Positions 18,439-25,792 of a stretch of DNA of 64,000 nucleotides are shown here, in pieces. Every line of letters begins with the position of its first letter. The stretch's first letter is position 1. The DNA comes from Mesorhizobium loti (GTDB lineage Bacteria; Pseudomonadota; Alphaproteobacteria; Rhizobiales; Rhizobiaceae), in NCBI GenBank assembly GCA_014189435.1, contig CP050293.1, forward strand, positions 5,523,001 to 5,587,000. The letters run 5' to 3'. The notes beneath the pieces were generated by a model. The model searched no databases. It saw nothing but the letters and a program-made list of their open reading frames with translations, and had not been told where the DNA came from. The translations under genes and the position numbers were made by a program.

Positions 18439-18464
18439 GAGTCGGGGGGCAAAGCCTCCGACTC
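18439..18464 (+). terminator. Hairpin between lasso precursor and processing genes (attenuator-like)
   Basis: GAGTCGGGGG (18439-18448) pairs with CCTCCGACTC (18455-18464) across the 6-nt loop GCAAAG, giving a 10-bp stem with one G-U pair. There is no U-run after it, so partial termination or mRNA stabilisation is more likely than full termination. Such hairpins commonly raise precursor mRNA relative to the processing enzymes in peptide operons. Confidence 0.6.
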
Positions 18465-18512
18465 CACTTCATTGCCTGGAACTGCGAAGCGTAGTGTAAG
18501 CGAGGTTTTGGG

Positions 18513-18842
18513 ATGAACTTGAAGCTATCCGCTCCCCTTTTGGCTGACCACCCCTTGGCCGACCACGATCTGGTGAGTGCTGCCAAGGACGCCGTGGCTT
18601 GCGAGTTCGGCAATGGCCTGGCGCTGCTCAATCTCAAATCCAATGTCTATTACAGCCTGAATGGTGTCGGTGCCTTCATCTGGGAGCTGATCCAGGAACC
18701 CAGGTCGATCGCCGACATCCGCGGCGCCGTGCTTGCGCGCTACAATGTCGACCCGGAGCGCTGCCAGGCCGATATCGACGCATTGCTGAAGGGGCTGGCC
18801 GACAACGGGCTTGCGAGGCTGCATCATGAGGCACTTGTCTAG
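18513..18842 (+). CDS. Lasso leader-recognition protein B1 (PqqD-like)
   Basis: This 109-aa PqqD-fold RiPP recognition element has the family core LALLNLKSNVYYSLNGVGAF (from about residue 35), then IWELIQEPRSIADI and a winged-helix segment. In lasso systems B1 binds the YxxPxL part of the leader and presents the precursor to the B2 protease. It starts 132 nt after the precursor and overlaps B2 by 17 nt. Split B1/B2 genes are normal for this class. Confidence 0.9.
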   Translation: MNLKLSAPLLADHPLADHDLVSAAKDAVACEFGNGLALLNLKSNVYYSLNGVGAFIWELIQEPRSIADIRGAVLARYNVDPERCQADIDALLKGLADNGLARLHHEALV

Positions 18843-19359
18843 GCCGGCTCCGCACAAGGTCATCGTTTCGGGGGCCATGGTTTTGCGGCAGGAACCCGCG
18901 ACGGAAAGAAGCCTTAAGCAGACGAAACGTCGGGGAAGCCGGCGCAGTCTGTTCAGGGTTTTCTCCCTGAGCGGCTCGGAAATGATCTTCCTCGGCCGCT
19001 GCCTGCTGGTGGTCGCGGCGGTTCGGCTGGGGCTGACGCTGCTGTCCTACAATCGTGTTCGCAGCCTGGTGACACGGCTCGATACGCGTCAATGCGCCTC
19101 GATGGGCGAGTTGCGGCGTGTCGCCTGGGGCGTTGCCGCCGCGGCCCGTTTCGTGCCTTACGCCACGTGCCTGACCCAGGCGCTTTCAGGTCAATACATT
19201 CTCGCCCGCCAGGGCAATGAATCGAAGATACGCATCGGCATCGAACGCGGCACGGGCGAGCAACTGAAAGCACATGCCTGGCTGATCAGCGACAACCATA
19301 TCGTGCTTGGCGGATCGATCGACGGTTTCGCCCATCTCGTCGATCACGGCAGCCGATGA
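18826..19359 (+). CDS. Lasso leader peptidase B2 (transglutaminase-like cysteine protease)
   Basis: This 177-aa protein starts at ATG 18826 within the end of B1; an in-frame TTG at 18811 is less likely. The C-terminal half is the transglutaminase-like protease, with Cys115 in YATCLTQALSGQ and His150 in LKAHAWLISDN; Asp156 is a candidate third residue. It cleaves the leader after Gln26, with Thr25 at the conserved penultimate leader position. A basic, hydrophobic N-terminal extension precedes the domain. It overlaps the cyclase start by 4 nt (ATGA), indicating coupling. Confidence 0.88.
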   Translation: MRHLSRPAPHKVIVSGAMVLRQEPATERSLKQTKRRGSRRSLFRVFSLSGSEMIFLGRCLLVVAAVRLGLTLLSYNRVRSLVTRLDTRQCASMGELRRVAWGVAAAARFVPYATCLTQALSGQYILARQGNESKIRIGIERGTGEQLKAHAWLISDNHIVLGGSIDGFAHLVDHGSR

Positions 19360-21317
19360 GCGGCGTCGCCGGAATTCTGCTGCGACAAGGGCATCCACTG
19401 GGACATCCACCGGCGGTCGCGGCGGCCGACATCCAGCGGATGCTGGCCCGCATGCGCCATCGCGGCCCTGACGGCAGTTCGTGGTGGCTGGACACCAACA
19501 TCGCGCTTGGCCACGCCTGGCTCAACACCACGGATGAAGCCGGCCCCGGTCCGCTGACGATGGCTGGGGGCAGACTCGCCGTCACCGCCGATTGCCGGCT
19601 GGACAACCGTGACGAGCTGCTGGCCAGGCTCGGCATCCGCGACCAGTCGGTCGCCGACGCGATCTTGCTGATGCGGGCCTATCTGCGCTGGGGCGAAGCC
19701 TGCCCGGTGCACCTGCAAGGCGATTTCGCCTTCGCCATCTGGGATGGCGAACGGCAATCGCTGTTTTGCGCGCGCGATCATTTCGGCGTCAAGCCGTTCT
19801 ACTACCACGCGGCGGACCAGCGCTTCTCCTTTGCCTCGGAGATCGGGCCGATCCTGGGCGTCGAGGGGGTCGGCGCACGTATCAGCGAGCACCAGATATC
19901 CGGGTTCCTGGCCGGGCTTCCCGACGACCCGCAGTCTACTCCCTACAGCGATGTATTCAGCCTGCCGGCCCGCCACAGCCTCACCGTCACCGCGCAACAG
20001 GTGGTGCTGCGCCGCTACTGGCAGATCGAGCCATCGGCGCGGCCCTTGCGGTCCGATGCACCGGAGGAATTCGCCCACCTGTTCTCTCAATCGGTGCGCA
20101 ACCGCATGCGGGGAAGTCAGGCGGTCGGCGCAATGCTGAGCGGCGGCCTCGATTCCTCGTCGATCGCCTGTGTCGCCGGCCTGCAGAACGCCGCTGCGCG
20201 CAAGCCGAAGCTGCAGACCTTCTCGCTGATTTTCGAGAAGGGCTCGCCGATGGACGAGCGGCCCTTTATCGATGCCGTTCTCGACCAGCAGCAGTTTGAC
20301 CCAACGCTGATACCAGTGGGCAACTATGCGCCATTCGCCGAATTCGAACGCGTGCTGGAAGAGCAGCAAGGAACGTTCCTGGCGCCGGGCCTGACGCTCA
20401 CCCGCGGTATCTACCGGACCGCCGGCGCCAAGGGCATCAGGGTGTTGCTGGATGGCCACGGCGGCGACGAGGTCGTTTCACAAGGCCACGGTCATCTGCA
20501 TGAGCTTGCCAATGCCGGCCGATGGATGGATCTGTGGCGCGAGATCCGCAGCGCCTCCAACACCTATGGCGACAGCACGCTTGGCCTCTATTTCCAGTTC
20601 CTGACCCTCTACGGGCCGGCCTGGCGCATCGCCAGGCTGAGGCACATGGCGAACCGTGTGCTGAGCAGGATCCGCAAGCCGACCGGGGCGCCGCGCGGCT
20701 GGCGCGACCTGATCAATCCGGACCTGGCCAGGCGCACCGAGCTTGTCGACCGGTTTCACCGGGCCGGCTATATGCCGCCCGGCATCCAGGCCAGCGATGC
20801 CTTGAGCCACCGCTGGATCCTGTCAAACGGCTATGTCCCGCATGCTTTCGAGGTTCTCGACAAGGCCGCCGCCAATTTCGGCGTCGAGCCGCGCTACCCT
20901 TTCTGGGACAAGCCGCTGGTCGAGTTCTGCCTGGCACTGCCGGGTGAGGAGAAGCTGAGCCACGGCTTCGGCCGCTATGTGCTGCGCCGCGCCATGCAAG
21001 GCGTCCTGCCGGCGGCGGTGCAATGGCGGCGCGACAAGATCGATTTCACCGCCAATCTCGTCAACGGCATGCTGCGCAACCATCGCGACCTCCTGGAACA
21101 GCTGCTGGTCTCGGATGCGAACCGTATCGCGCCCTACGTCAATCTGCCTCAGGTGAGTGCAGCCTATGCGCGACTGCTGCGCCAACCCGATCAGGCAGCC
21201 CCCTGGATGTCCAGTATGTCTGGCGCTCGGCCTCGCTGTCGCTCTGGCTGCGGCAACTCCAGCACAGCGGGAGCCCCGCATGATGCCTCGCAACGAGCCG
21301 CTCGCCGCATACGGTGA
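19356..21317 (+). CDS. Lasso cyclase C (asparagine synthetase B-like), C-terminus frameshifted
   Basis: The enzyme activates the Asp9 side chain with ATP and closes the macrolactam. The N-terminal glutaminase-like half begins MSGVAGIL, with Ser in place of the catalytic Cys2, so it cannot use glutamine. The synthetase PPi loop SGGLDSSS starts at residue 262. As given the frame runs to 21317 with an unlikely Arg/Ser-rich tail. One extra C in the C5 tract 21199-21203 restores PLDVQYVWRSASLSLWLRQL, the usual C-terminal helix, and a TGA at 21281-21283 that overlaps the kinase ATG (ATGA). The corrected protein is about 642 residues. Sequencing error or natural lesion cannot be told apart here. Confidence 0.85.
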   Translation: MSGVAGILLRQGHPLGHPPAVAAADIQRMLARMRHRGPDGSSWWLDTNIALGHAWLNTTDEAGPGPLTMAGGRLAVTADCRLDNRDELLARLGIRDQSVADAILLMRAYLRWGEACPVHLQGDFAFAIWDGERQSLFCARDHFGVKPFYYHAADQRFSFASEIGPILGVEGVGARISEHQISGFLAGLPDDPQSTPYSDVFSLPARHSLTVTAQQVVLRRYWQIEPSARPLRSDAPEEFAHLFSQSVRNRMRGSQAVGAMLSGGLDSSSIACVAGLQNAAARKPKLQTFSLIFEKGSPMDERPFIDAVLDQQQFDPTLIPVGNYAPFAEFERVLEEQQGTFLAPGLTLTRGIYRTAGAKGIRVLLDGHGGDEVVSQGHGHLHELANAGRWMDLWREIRSASNTYGDSTLGLYFQFLTLYGPAWRIARLRHMANRVLSRIRKPTGAPRGWRDLINPDLARRTELVDRFHRAGYMPPGIQASDALSHRWILSNGYVPHAFEVLDKAAANFGVEPRYPFWDKPLVEFCLALPGEEKLSHGFGRYVLRRAMQGVLPAAVQWRRDKIDFTANLVNGMLRNHRDLLEQLLVSDANRIAPYVNLPQVSAAYARLLRQPDQAAPWMSSMSGARPRCRSGCGNSSTAGAPHDASQRAARRIR

Positions 21318-22266
21318 CGATCCCCGCCCGCATGGCCGGGTCGTGCGGGAACGCCGCTTCTACCGGGCCTATGGCCTGACCATCGCGTCCGAGGTGACGT
21401 TGCCCGAACTGGAGCCGGCGGCGCCGGGGACGGCGGATGTCGTGATCGCCGTCGGCGCGATCGACCTGCCAAAGCCCTCGCCCGAAGCCGCGACCGACTT
21501 CCGTTTCGGGCCGGACCGGCAATATCTAGCCTGGCATGCCGTCGGCGCGTTCCTGATCAGTGATTTCAGCCGTATCGACATCGAGCCGGCGCCCGGCGTC
21601 GACGATACGCTGATCGCGTTTCCGCTGTTGGGTCCGGTCATGGCGCTGCTCCTGCATCGGCGCGGCCTGCTCGTCCTGCACGCCAGCGCCATTGCCGTTG
21701 CCGGCAGGAGCGCCATCTTCATGGGCGACAAGGGCGCCGGCAAGTCGACGACGGCAAGCGCTATGATCCGGGCCGGACATCAACTGCTTACCGATGACGT
21801 GGTGGCGCTGGACCTCGCCGATCCGGGCGAGCCGATGATCGTTCCGGGTTTTCCGCAGATCAAACTGGCCGCCGACGCCGCGGCGGCGATCTCGCTGAGG
21901 CAAGCGGAGGTGCGGCCGCAGGTTCATCCGGCGATCGACAAGATGCAGCATCGCCTGAACGGTGGCTTTTCCGGCAACAAGGTGCCGGCGACCAGGATCT
22001 ATATTCTCCAGCGCGGCGAAAAGGCCGATATCACGCCCTTGCCCGCCATCGCCGCCCTGCCGGCCATCATCAAATTCTCCTATGTGACGCGTTTCGGTCG
22101 CGCGGCCCTGCCCGACCATTTCGCGGCGGCGCATCTTCGGCACTGTTCAGGGATTGCTAACCATGTCGGTGTGTGCCGGCTGGAAGTCCCGACGGGCCTG
22201 GACAGGATCGGTGAGGCTGTGGACCTGATCGAAAGGGATCTGGCGGCTGGCAGCCGGCGGTCGTGA
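21280..22266 (+). CDS. Lasso peptide kinase (HPr kinase-like)
   Basis: This 328-aa protein has the HPr-kinase C-terminal fold: LHASAIAV with His134, the P-loop GDKGAGKST at 149-157 and LLTDDVVAL. Such proteins in lasso clusters (for example the paeninodin system and the ThcoK and SyanK kinases) phosphorylate the C-terminal Ser of the precursor. The precursor here does end in Ser. No HPr/PTS gene is nearby. I chose ATG 21280, which overlaps the frame-corrected cyclase stop; the open frame extends upstream to 21157 only as a shadow of the cyclase. It overlaps the exporter gene by 4 nt (GTGA). Confidence 0.85.
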   Translation: MMPRNEPLAAYGDDPRPHGRVVRERRFYRAYGLTIASEVTLPELEPAAPGTADVVIAVGAIDLPKPSPEAATDFRFGPDRQYLAWHAVGAFLISDFSRIDIEPAPGVDDTLIAFPLLGPVMALLLHRRGLLVLHASAIAVAGRSAIFMGDKGAGKSTTASAMIRAGHQLLTDDVVALDLADPGEPMIVPGFPQIKLAADAAAAISLRQAEVRPQVHPAIDKMQHRLNGGFSGNKVPATRIYILQRGEKADITPLPAIAALPAIIKFSYVTRFGRAALPDHFAAAHLRHCSGIANHVGVCRLEVPTGLDRIGEAVDLIERDLAAGSRRS

Positions 22267-24119
22267 GCGCAATCATGTCGAAGTCCTCAATCCTTCGCCT
22301 GTCGCTGTTTCGAGACGTCGCCGCATTTGGCGCCGCCATTGCCCAGATCGGCGGCCGGCGAGCCTGGACGGCACTGATCTTCCTGATCCTGGGCAGCCTG
22401 ACCGAAGGCATCTCCATCCTGCTGCTCATCCCGCTGCTGCATCTGGTCGGACGCTCCGACCAGGATTTCGCGGTCAAGCTGCCGAACAATGATTTCGTGC
22501 GCTGGCTGGTGCCGGACGGCACGCTGCAACTGACCACGGTGCTCTGTGCGCTCGTCGGGCTCGTTGCGGTCCAGGCGGCATTCAACCGCTTCAAGTCGGT
22601 CTACATGGCCAGACTGCTGTTCGATTTCATCAACCGCGTGCGCATGAACCTGTTCGAAAGCATCGGCAAGGCGCGCTGGGGCGTTTTCACGCGCATGCGG
22701 AGCTCCGACCTCGACCACGCCCTGACCGGCGACATCGACCGCGTCCAGGGCGCCGCGTTCTCGCTGTTGATGCTGGTGCAGATAGCCGTGCTCCTGGCCG
22801 GCTATCTGCTGATTTCCATGTTCATCTCGCCGGTCATGACACTGTTTGCCGTCGCCATTGGCATCGTGATGTTCGTGGCGCTACAGCCCTTCCGGGCGCG
22901 GGCCACTGCCTTTGGCCGGGTGCTGACCGCCAATCGCCAGGATCAGTACCGGACGGTTTCGGAATTTCTCGGCGGCATCAAGGTGGCTAAGAGCCTGAAC
23001 GTCGAAGCCAGTTATTTCGCGCAGTTGCAGTCGACGCTGGAAAAGATGAAGGCCGACAATGTCGACTATGTGCGCAACAGCACCATCGGCACCGCGGTGT
23101 TCCAGGTGGCGAGCGTCATAGGCCTGAGCCTGTTCATCTATGTGGCGCTGGTCCGCTTCAACCTGTCGCTGGCTGAGATCGTCGTCCTGCTCCTGGTCTT
23201 CATGCGCATCGCGCCGCGCTTCATGGACATGCAGACGCAGGCTCAGCAAGTGCTGATCAATCTGCCCGCCTATACGGCGATGCGCGGCCTGCAGGCGCGT
23301 TTCGACGCCGAGCGCGAACCGGACGAGGCGGGGGCCGGGGAAGGCGACAAGCTGTCGCTCGCCACCGGGCTCAACGTGAGGGACGTTTCCTTCTTCTATG
23401 GCGACGACCCTGCCAGGACGGTGGTCACCGGCATCACCTTCGGCCTGCCGGCGGGCAAGGTCACCGCGCTGATCGGCCCGTCCGGATCGGGCAAGAGCAC
23501 GATCGCCGACATGCTGCTCGGCTTGCTCGAGCCGACCGCCGGCAAAATGCTCGTCGACGGCGTCGAGATCGATGCCGGCAATCGCCGCCGCTGGCGCGAC
23601 CAGGTGGCGTATGTGCCGCAGGACGTGTTCCTGCTGCATGACACGATCGCGGCGAACCTGCGCCTTGCCGCGCCGCAGGCCAGCGATGACGATCTGTGGA
23701 CCGCGCTGCATCAGGCGCACGCCGGCGAGTTCGTCGAACGGCTCGACCTCGGGCTCGAGACGGTGGTCGGCGACCGCGGCGTGCGGCTGTCGGGCGGCGA
23801 ACGCCAGCGCATCGCGCTTGCACGCGCGCTGCTGCGCAAGCCGTCGCTGCTCATCCTGGACGAGGCCACCAGCGCGCTCGACTGGCAGAACCAGTCGCTG
23901 ATCGCCAGGTCGATCGACGGATTGCGCGGCACGATGACGATCCTGACCATTGCGCACCGGCCGTCGATGATCGCCTTCGCCGACTGGGTGGTGGCGATGG
24001 AAAACGGCCGCATCGTCGAGGTCGGCCAATATCAGCGGCTGAAGGAAAAAACCGGCAGCCGGTTGTCGAGGATGCTGTCGGGGGAGCAGTCGGAGACCGA
24101 ACCCGCCAACGTGGCGTGA
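22263..24119 (+). CDS. Lasso peptide ABC exporter (D), fused permease-ATPase
   Basis: This 618-aa half-transporter has a six-helix membrane domain (about residues 20-320) and a nucleotide-binding domain with Walker A GPSGSGKST, signature LSGGERQRIALARALLRKPS and Walker B LLILDEATSALD. It would export the mature lasso peptide as a homodimer and give the producer self-immunity. The start is the GTG overlapping the kinase stop; ATG 22275 is the alternative. It is the last gene of the lasso operon and ends 17 nt from the convergent exoX end. Confidence 0.9.
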   Translation: MSAIMSKSSILRLSLFRDVAAFGAAIAQIGGRRAWTALIFLILGSLTEGISILLLIPLLHLVGRSDQDFAVKLPNNDFVRWLVPDGTLQLTTVLCALVGLVAVQAAFNRFKSVYMARLLFDFINRVRMNLFESIGKARWGVFTRMRSSDLDHALTGDIDRVQGAAFSLLMLVQIAVLLAGYLLISMFISPVMTLFAVAIGIVMFVALQPFRARATAFGRVLTANRQDQYRTVSEFLGGIKVAKSLNVEASYFAQLQSTLEKMKADNVDYVRNSTIGTAVFQVASVIGLSLFIYVALVRFNLSLAEIVVLLLVFMRIAPRFMDMQTQAQQVLINLPAYTAMRGLQARFDAEREPDEAGAGEGDKLSLATGLNVRDVSFFYGDDPARTVVTGITFGLPAGKVTALIGPSGSGKSTIADMLLGLLEPTAGKMLVDGVEIDAGNRRRWRDQVAYVPQDVFLLHDTIAANLRLAAPQASDDDLWTALHQAHAGEFVERLDLGLETVVGDRGVRLSGGERQRIALARALLRKPSLLILDEATSALDWQNQSLIARSIDGLRGTMTILTIAHRPSMIAFADWVVAMENGRIVEVGQYQRLKEKTGSRLSRMLSGEQSETEPANVA

Positions 24120-24136
24120 GGCCGGTCGGGCGCTGG

Positions 24137-24412
24137 TTAGTGCAGGCTACGCCTGGCGCTGCCCAGTTTCTCGCCTTCGGCCACCTCGGGCGCATTCAGT
24201 TTTCGTTCGGCGTCACGAGCCATGTCGGCCGGCGTCGGTGCGCTCCTGGCAATCATGGCGTAGATGAGCACGAAATAGCCCGCCTGGATAACCACGGCGC
24301 AGATGATGACGCGCAGCAGTATTGTGCCTATCGACGCGCCGCCCAGCCACGACCAGCCGACAACGATCGCCAAAGCGAAAATCATCCCGAGGATGAATTT
24401 TGGAAGCGCCAT
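24137..24412 (-). CDS. exoX: Exopolysaccharide production repressor, ExoX/SyrA family
   Basis: This small membrane protein (about 91 aa from MALPKFILGM; in-frame ATG 24481 would give 114 aa) has two hydrophobic segments, FALAIVVGWSWLG and VIICAVVIQAGYFVLIYAMI, followed by ARS and a polar tail. This is the pattern of the SyrA/ExoX/PsiA repressor family. ExoX inhibits polymer production after translation, probably through ExoY; the ExoX:ExoY ratio sets output. It lies divergent from exoY across a 600-bp region, as exoX and exoY are neighbours in S. meliloti. Confidence 0.82.
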   Translation of the reverse strand: MALPKFILGMIFALAIVVGWSWLGGASIGTILLRVIICAVVIQAGYFVLIYAMIARSAPTPADMARDAERKLNAPEVAEGEKLGSARRSLH

Positions 24413-25014
24413 ACCCAACAGCCCATAAACCGGCTCGGGTACATTTAACGATTGCCCCACCCGAGCGCCGTCCCTTGTCATGTGGGCTTGTTAAGGTCGC
24501 CCACTCTCGACCGGTTGCTTCCGGCCTTTGATACCTGTCGCTACTCTGACAGGTATAATTTGCAATTCTATTAAGGCGAGCAGTAGGCGGCAAGGGCAAC
24601 CGCGGATATTTTTGATTGAGCGTTTGCGATCGACTCTGCCATGGTGCAATGCACGCGACCGGATTCAAGCCGACCTCCTGCCATCCGCGATTTTCAGTAG
24701 AATGGGCAATATTAAGTAGTATTTTATATGGTTTTTCCCGAGTATCATGGCTTGCTAAAGCACTAACGTGCGCCACATCTCGACAGATAGGTAGGCCTGC
24801 CTAAAAACCGCCCCGAAAATGTCCTTATTTTTTCAACGCTGCCCGTTTATTGTCACAAATGTGCTAAACATCCCGAAATTTGTGCATGTCTAGCTTATTA
24901 TTTAGTCAATTCATGACGCGACTATTTCAACGGGGTGGGAAATTGTGTGTTGCGCTGCAACATTTTTTTGGTATCGTGTGGTGAACCATTCGTTCAACGC
25001 ATGGAGTTTACGGC
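24413..25014. promoter_or_regulatory. Long A+T-rich exoX/exoY control region
   Basis: These 600 bp between divergent exoX and exoY are the most A+T-rich part of the window and contain no convincing gene. The right part holds repeated TAAA/TTTA-type tracts around 24855-24930, which would suit a MucR/Ros-type or H-NS-like regulator (inference), and the palindrome at 24948-24962 some 50 nt before exoY. Confidence 0.5.
24948..24962. promoter_or_regulatory. TGYTGC-N3-GCARCA operator-like site before exoY
   Basis: TGTTGC-GCT-GCAACA has perfect 6-bp arms and is the most symmetric copy in the window. It is followed by a T7 run and lies 52 nt before the exoY start. Confidence 0.55.
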
Positions 25015-25692
25015 ATGAGGGACGCTGCCAAGTCAGCCACCGCGAGCTTTTCGCAGGCTGACATCGATTTTCCGCCGCCGATCGGCGGCCTGCTCAAACG
25101 CAGCTTCGATATCACCGGTTCACTGATTGGCTTGATCGCCCTCAGCCCGCTGTTTGTCATGATAGCGCTGCTCGTCAAGTTTTCCGACGGCGGCTCGATT
25201 TTCTACGGCCACCGGCGAATCGGGCGCGGCGGGCGGGTTTTTCCTTGCCTGAAGTTCCGCACCATGGTTCCGGACGGCGACAAGGTGCTGGCAACCTATC
25301 TCGCCACCAACCCGGACGCCAACGCGGAATGGGTAGCGACCCGCAAGCTGAAGAACGACCCGCGCGTCACCCGCGTCGGCGCGGTGCTGAGGAAGCTCAG
25401 CCTTGATGAGCTGCCGCAGATCATCAACATCCTGCAAGGTGACATGAGCCTTGTCGGGCCTCGTCCAGTCGTGCGCGACGAACTGGAGATCTATGGCACA
25501 TCCGCCGTCTACTACCTGAAATCCCGCCCCGGCCTGACCGGCCTGTGGCAGGTCAGCGGCCGCAACGACGTATCCTATGACAGCCGCGTCGCCTTCGACC
25601 GCCACTATGTCGAGAACTGGTCGCTGTTCGAGGACGTTCGCATCATCATCAAGACCGTCCCGGCCGTGTGGATGTCGCGCGGCTCTTACTGA
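25015..25692 (+). CDS. exoY: Undecaprenyl-phosphate galactose phosphotransferase, ExoY-like
   Basis: This 225-aa polyisoprenyl-phosphate hexose-1-phosphate transferase starts repeat assembly by moving galactose-1-phosphate from UDP-galactose to undecaprenyl phosphate. One membrane helix (about 32-55) is followed by the catalytic domain with KFRTM at 80-84, [22 protein letters not shown] and [14 protein letters not shown]. Length matches short ExoY-type enzymes without the N-terminal extension. It is the first gene of exoY-exoF. Confidence 0.93.
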   Translation: MRDAAKSATASFSQADIDFPPPIGGLLKRSFDITGSLIGLIALSPLFVMIALLVKFSDGGSIFYGHRRIGRGGRVFPCLKFRTMVPDGDKVLATYLATNPDANAEWVATRKLKNDPRVTRVGAVLRKLSLDELPQIINILQGDMSLVGPRPVVRDELEIYGTSAVYYLKSRPGLTGLWQVSGRNDVSYDSRVAFDRHYVENWSLFEDVRIIIKTVPAVWMSRGSY

Positions 25693-25792
25693 CCAGCCGG
25701 TGGCCAATGCCAGACATTGGCGCCGGCCATTCGACGCAAGCTCATCGGGCGATGGGGCTAAAGCGGATCGGAACGTTCAGTTGAAAACAGAT

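Noticed and set aside
19356..21317. Asparagine synthetase for amino acid metabolism
   Set aside because: The glutaminase Cys2 is replaced by Ser, and the gene sits in a precursor-B1-B2-kinase-exporter operon, so lasso cyclase is the better call.
21280..22266. HPr kinase of a phosphotransferase system
   Set aside because: No HPr or PTS gene is near, and it overlaps the lasso cyclase and exporter genes.
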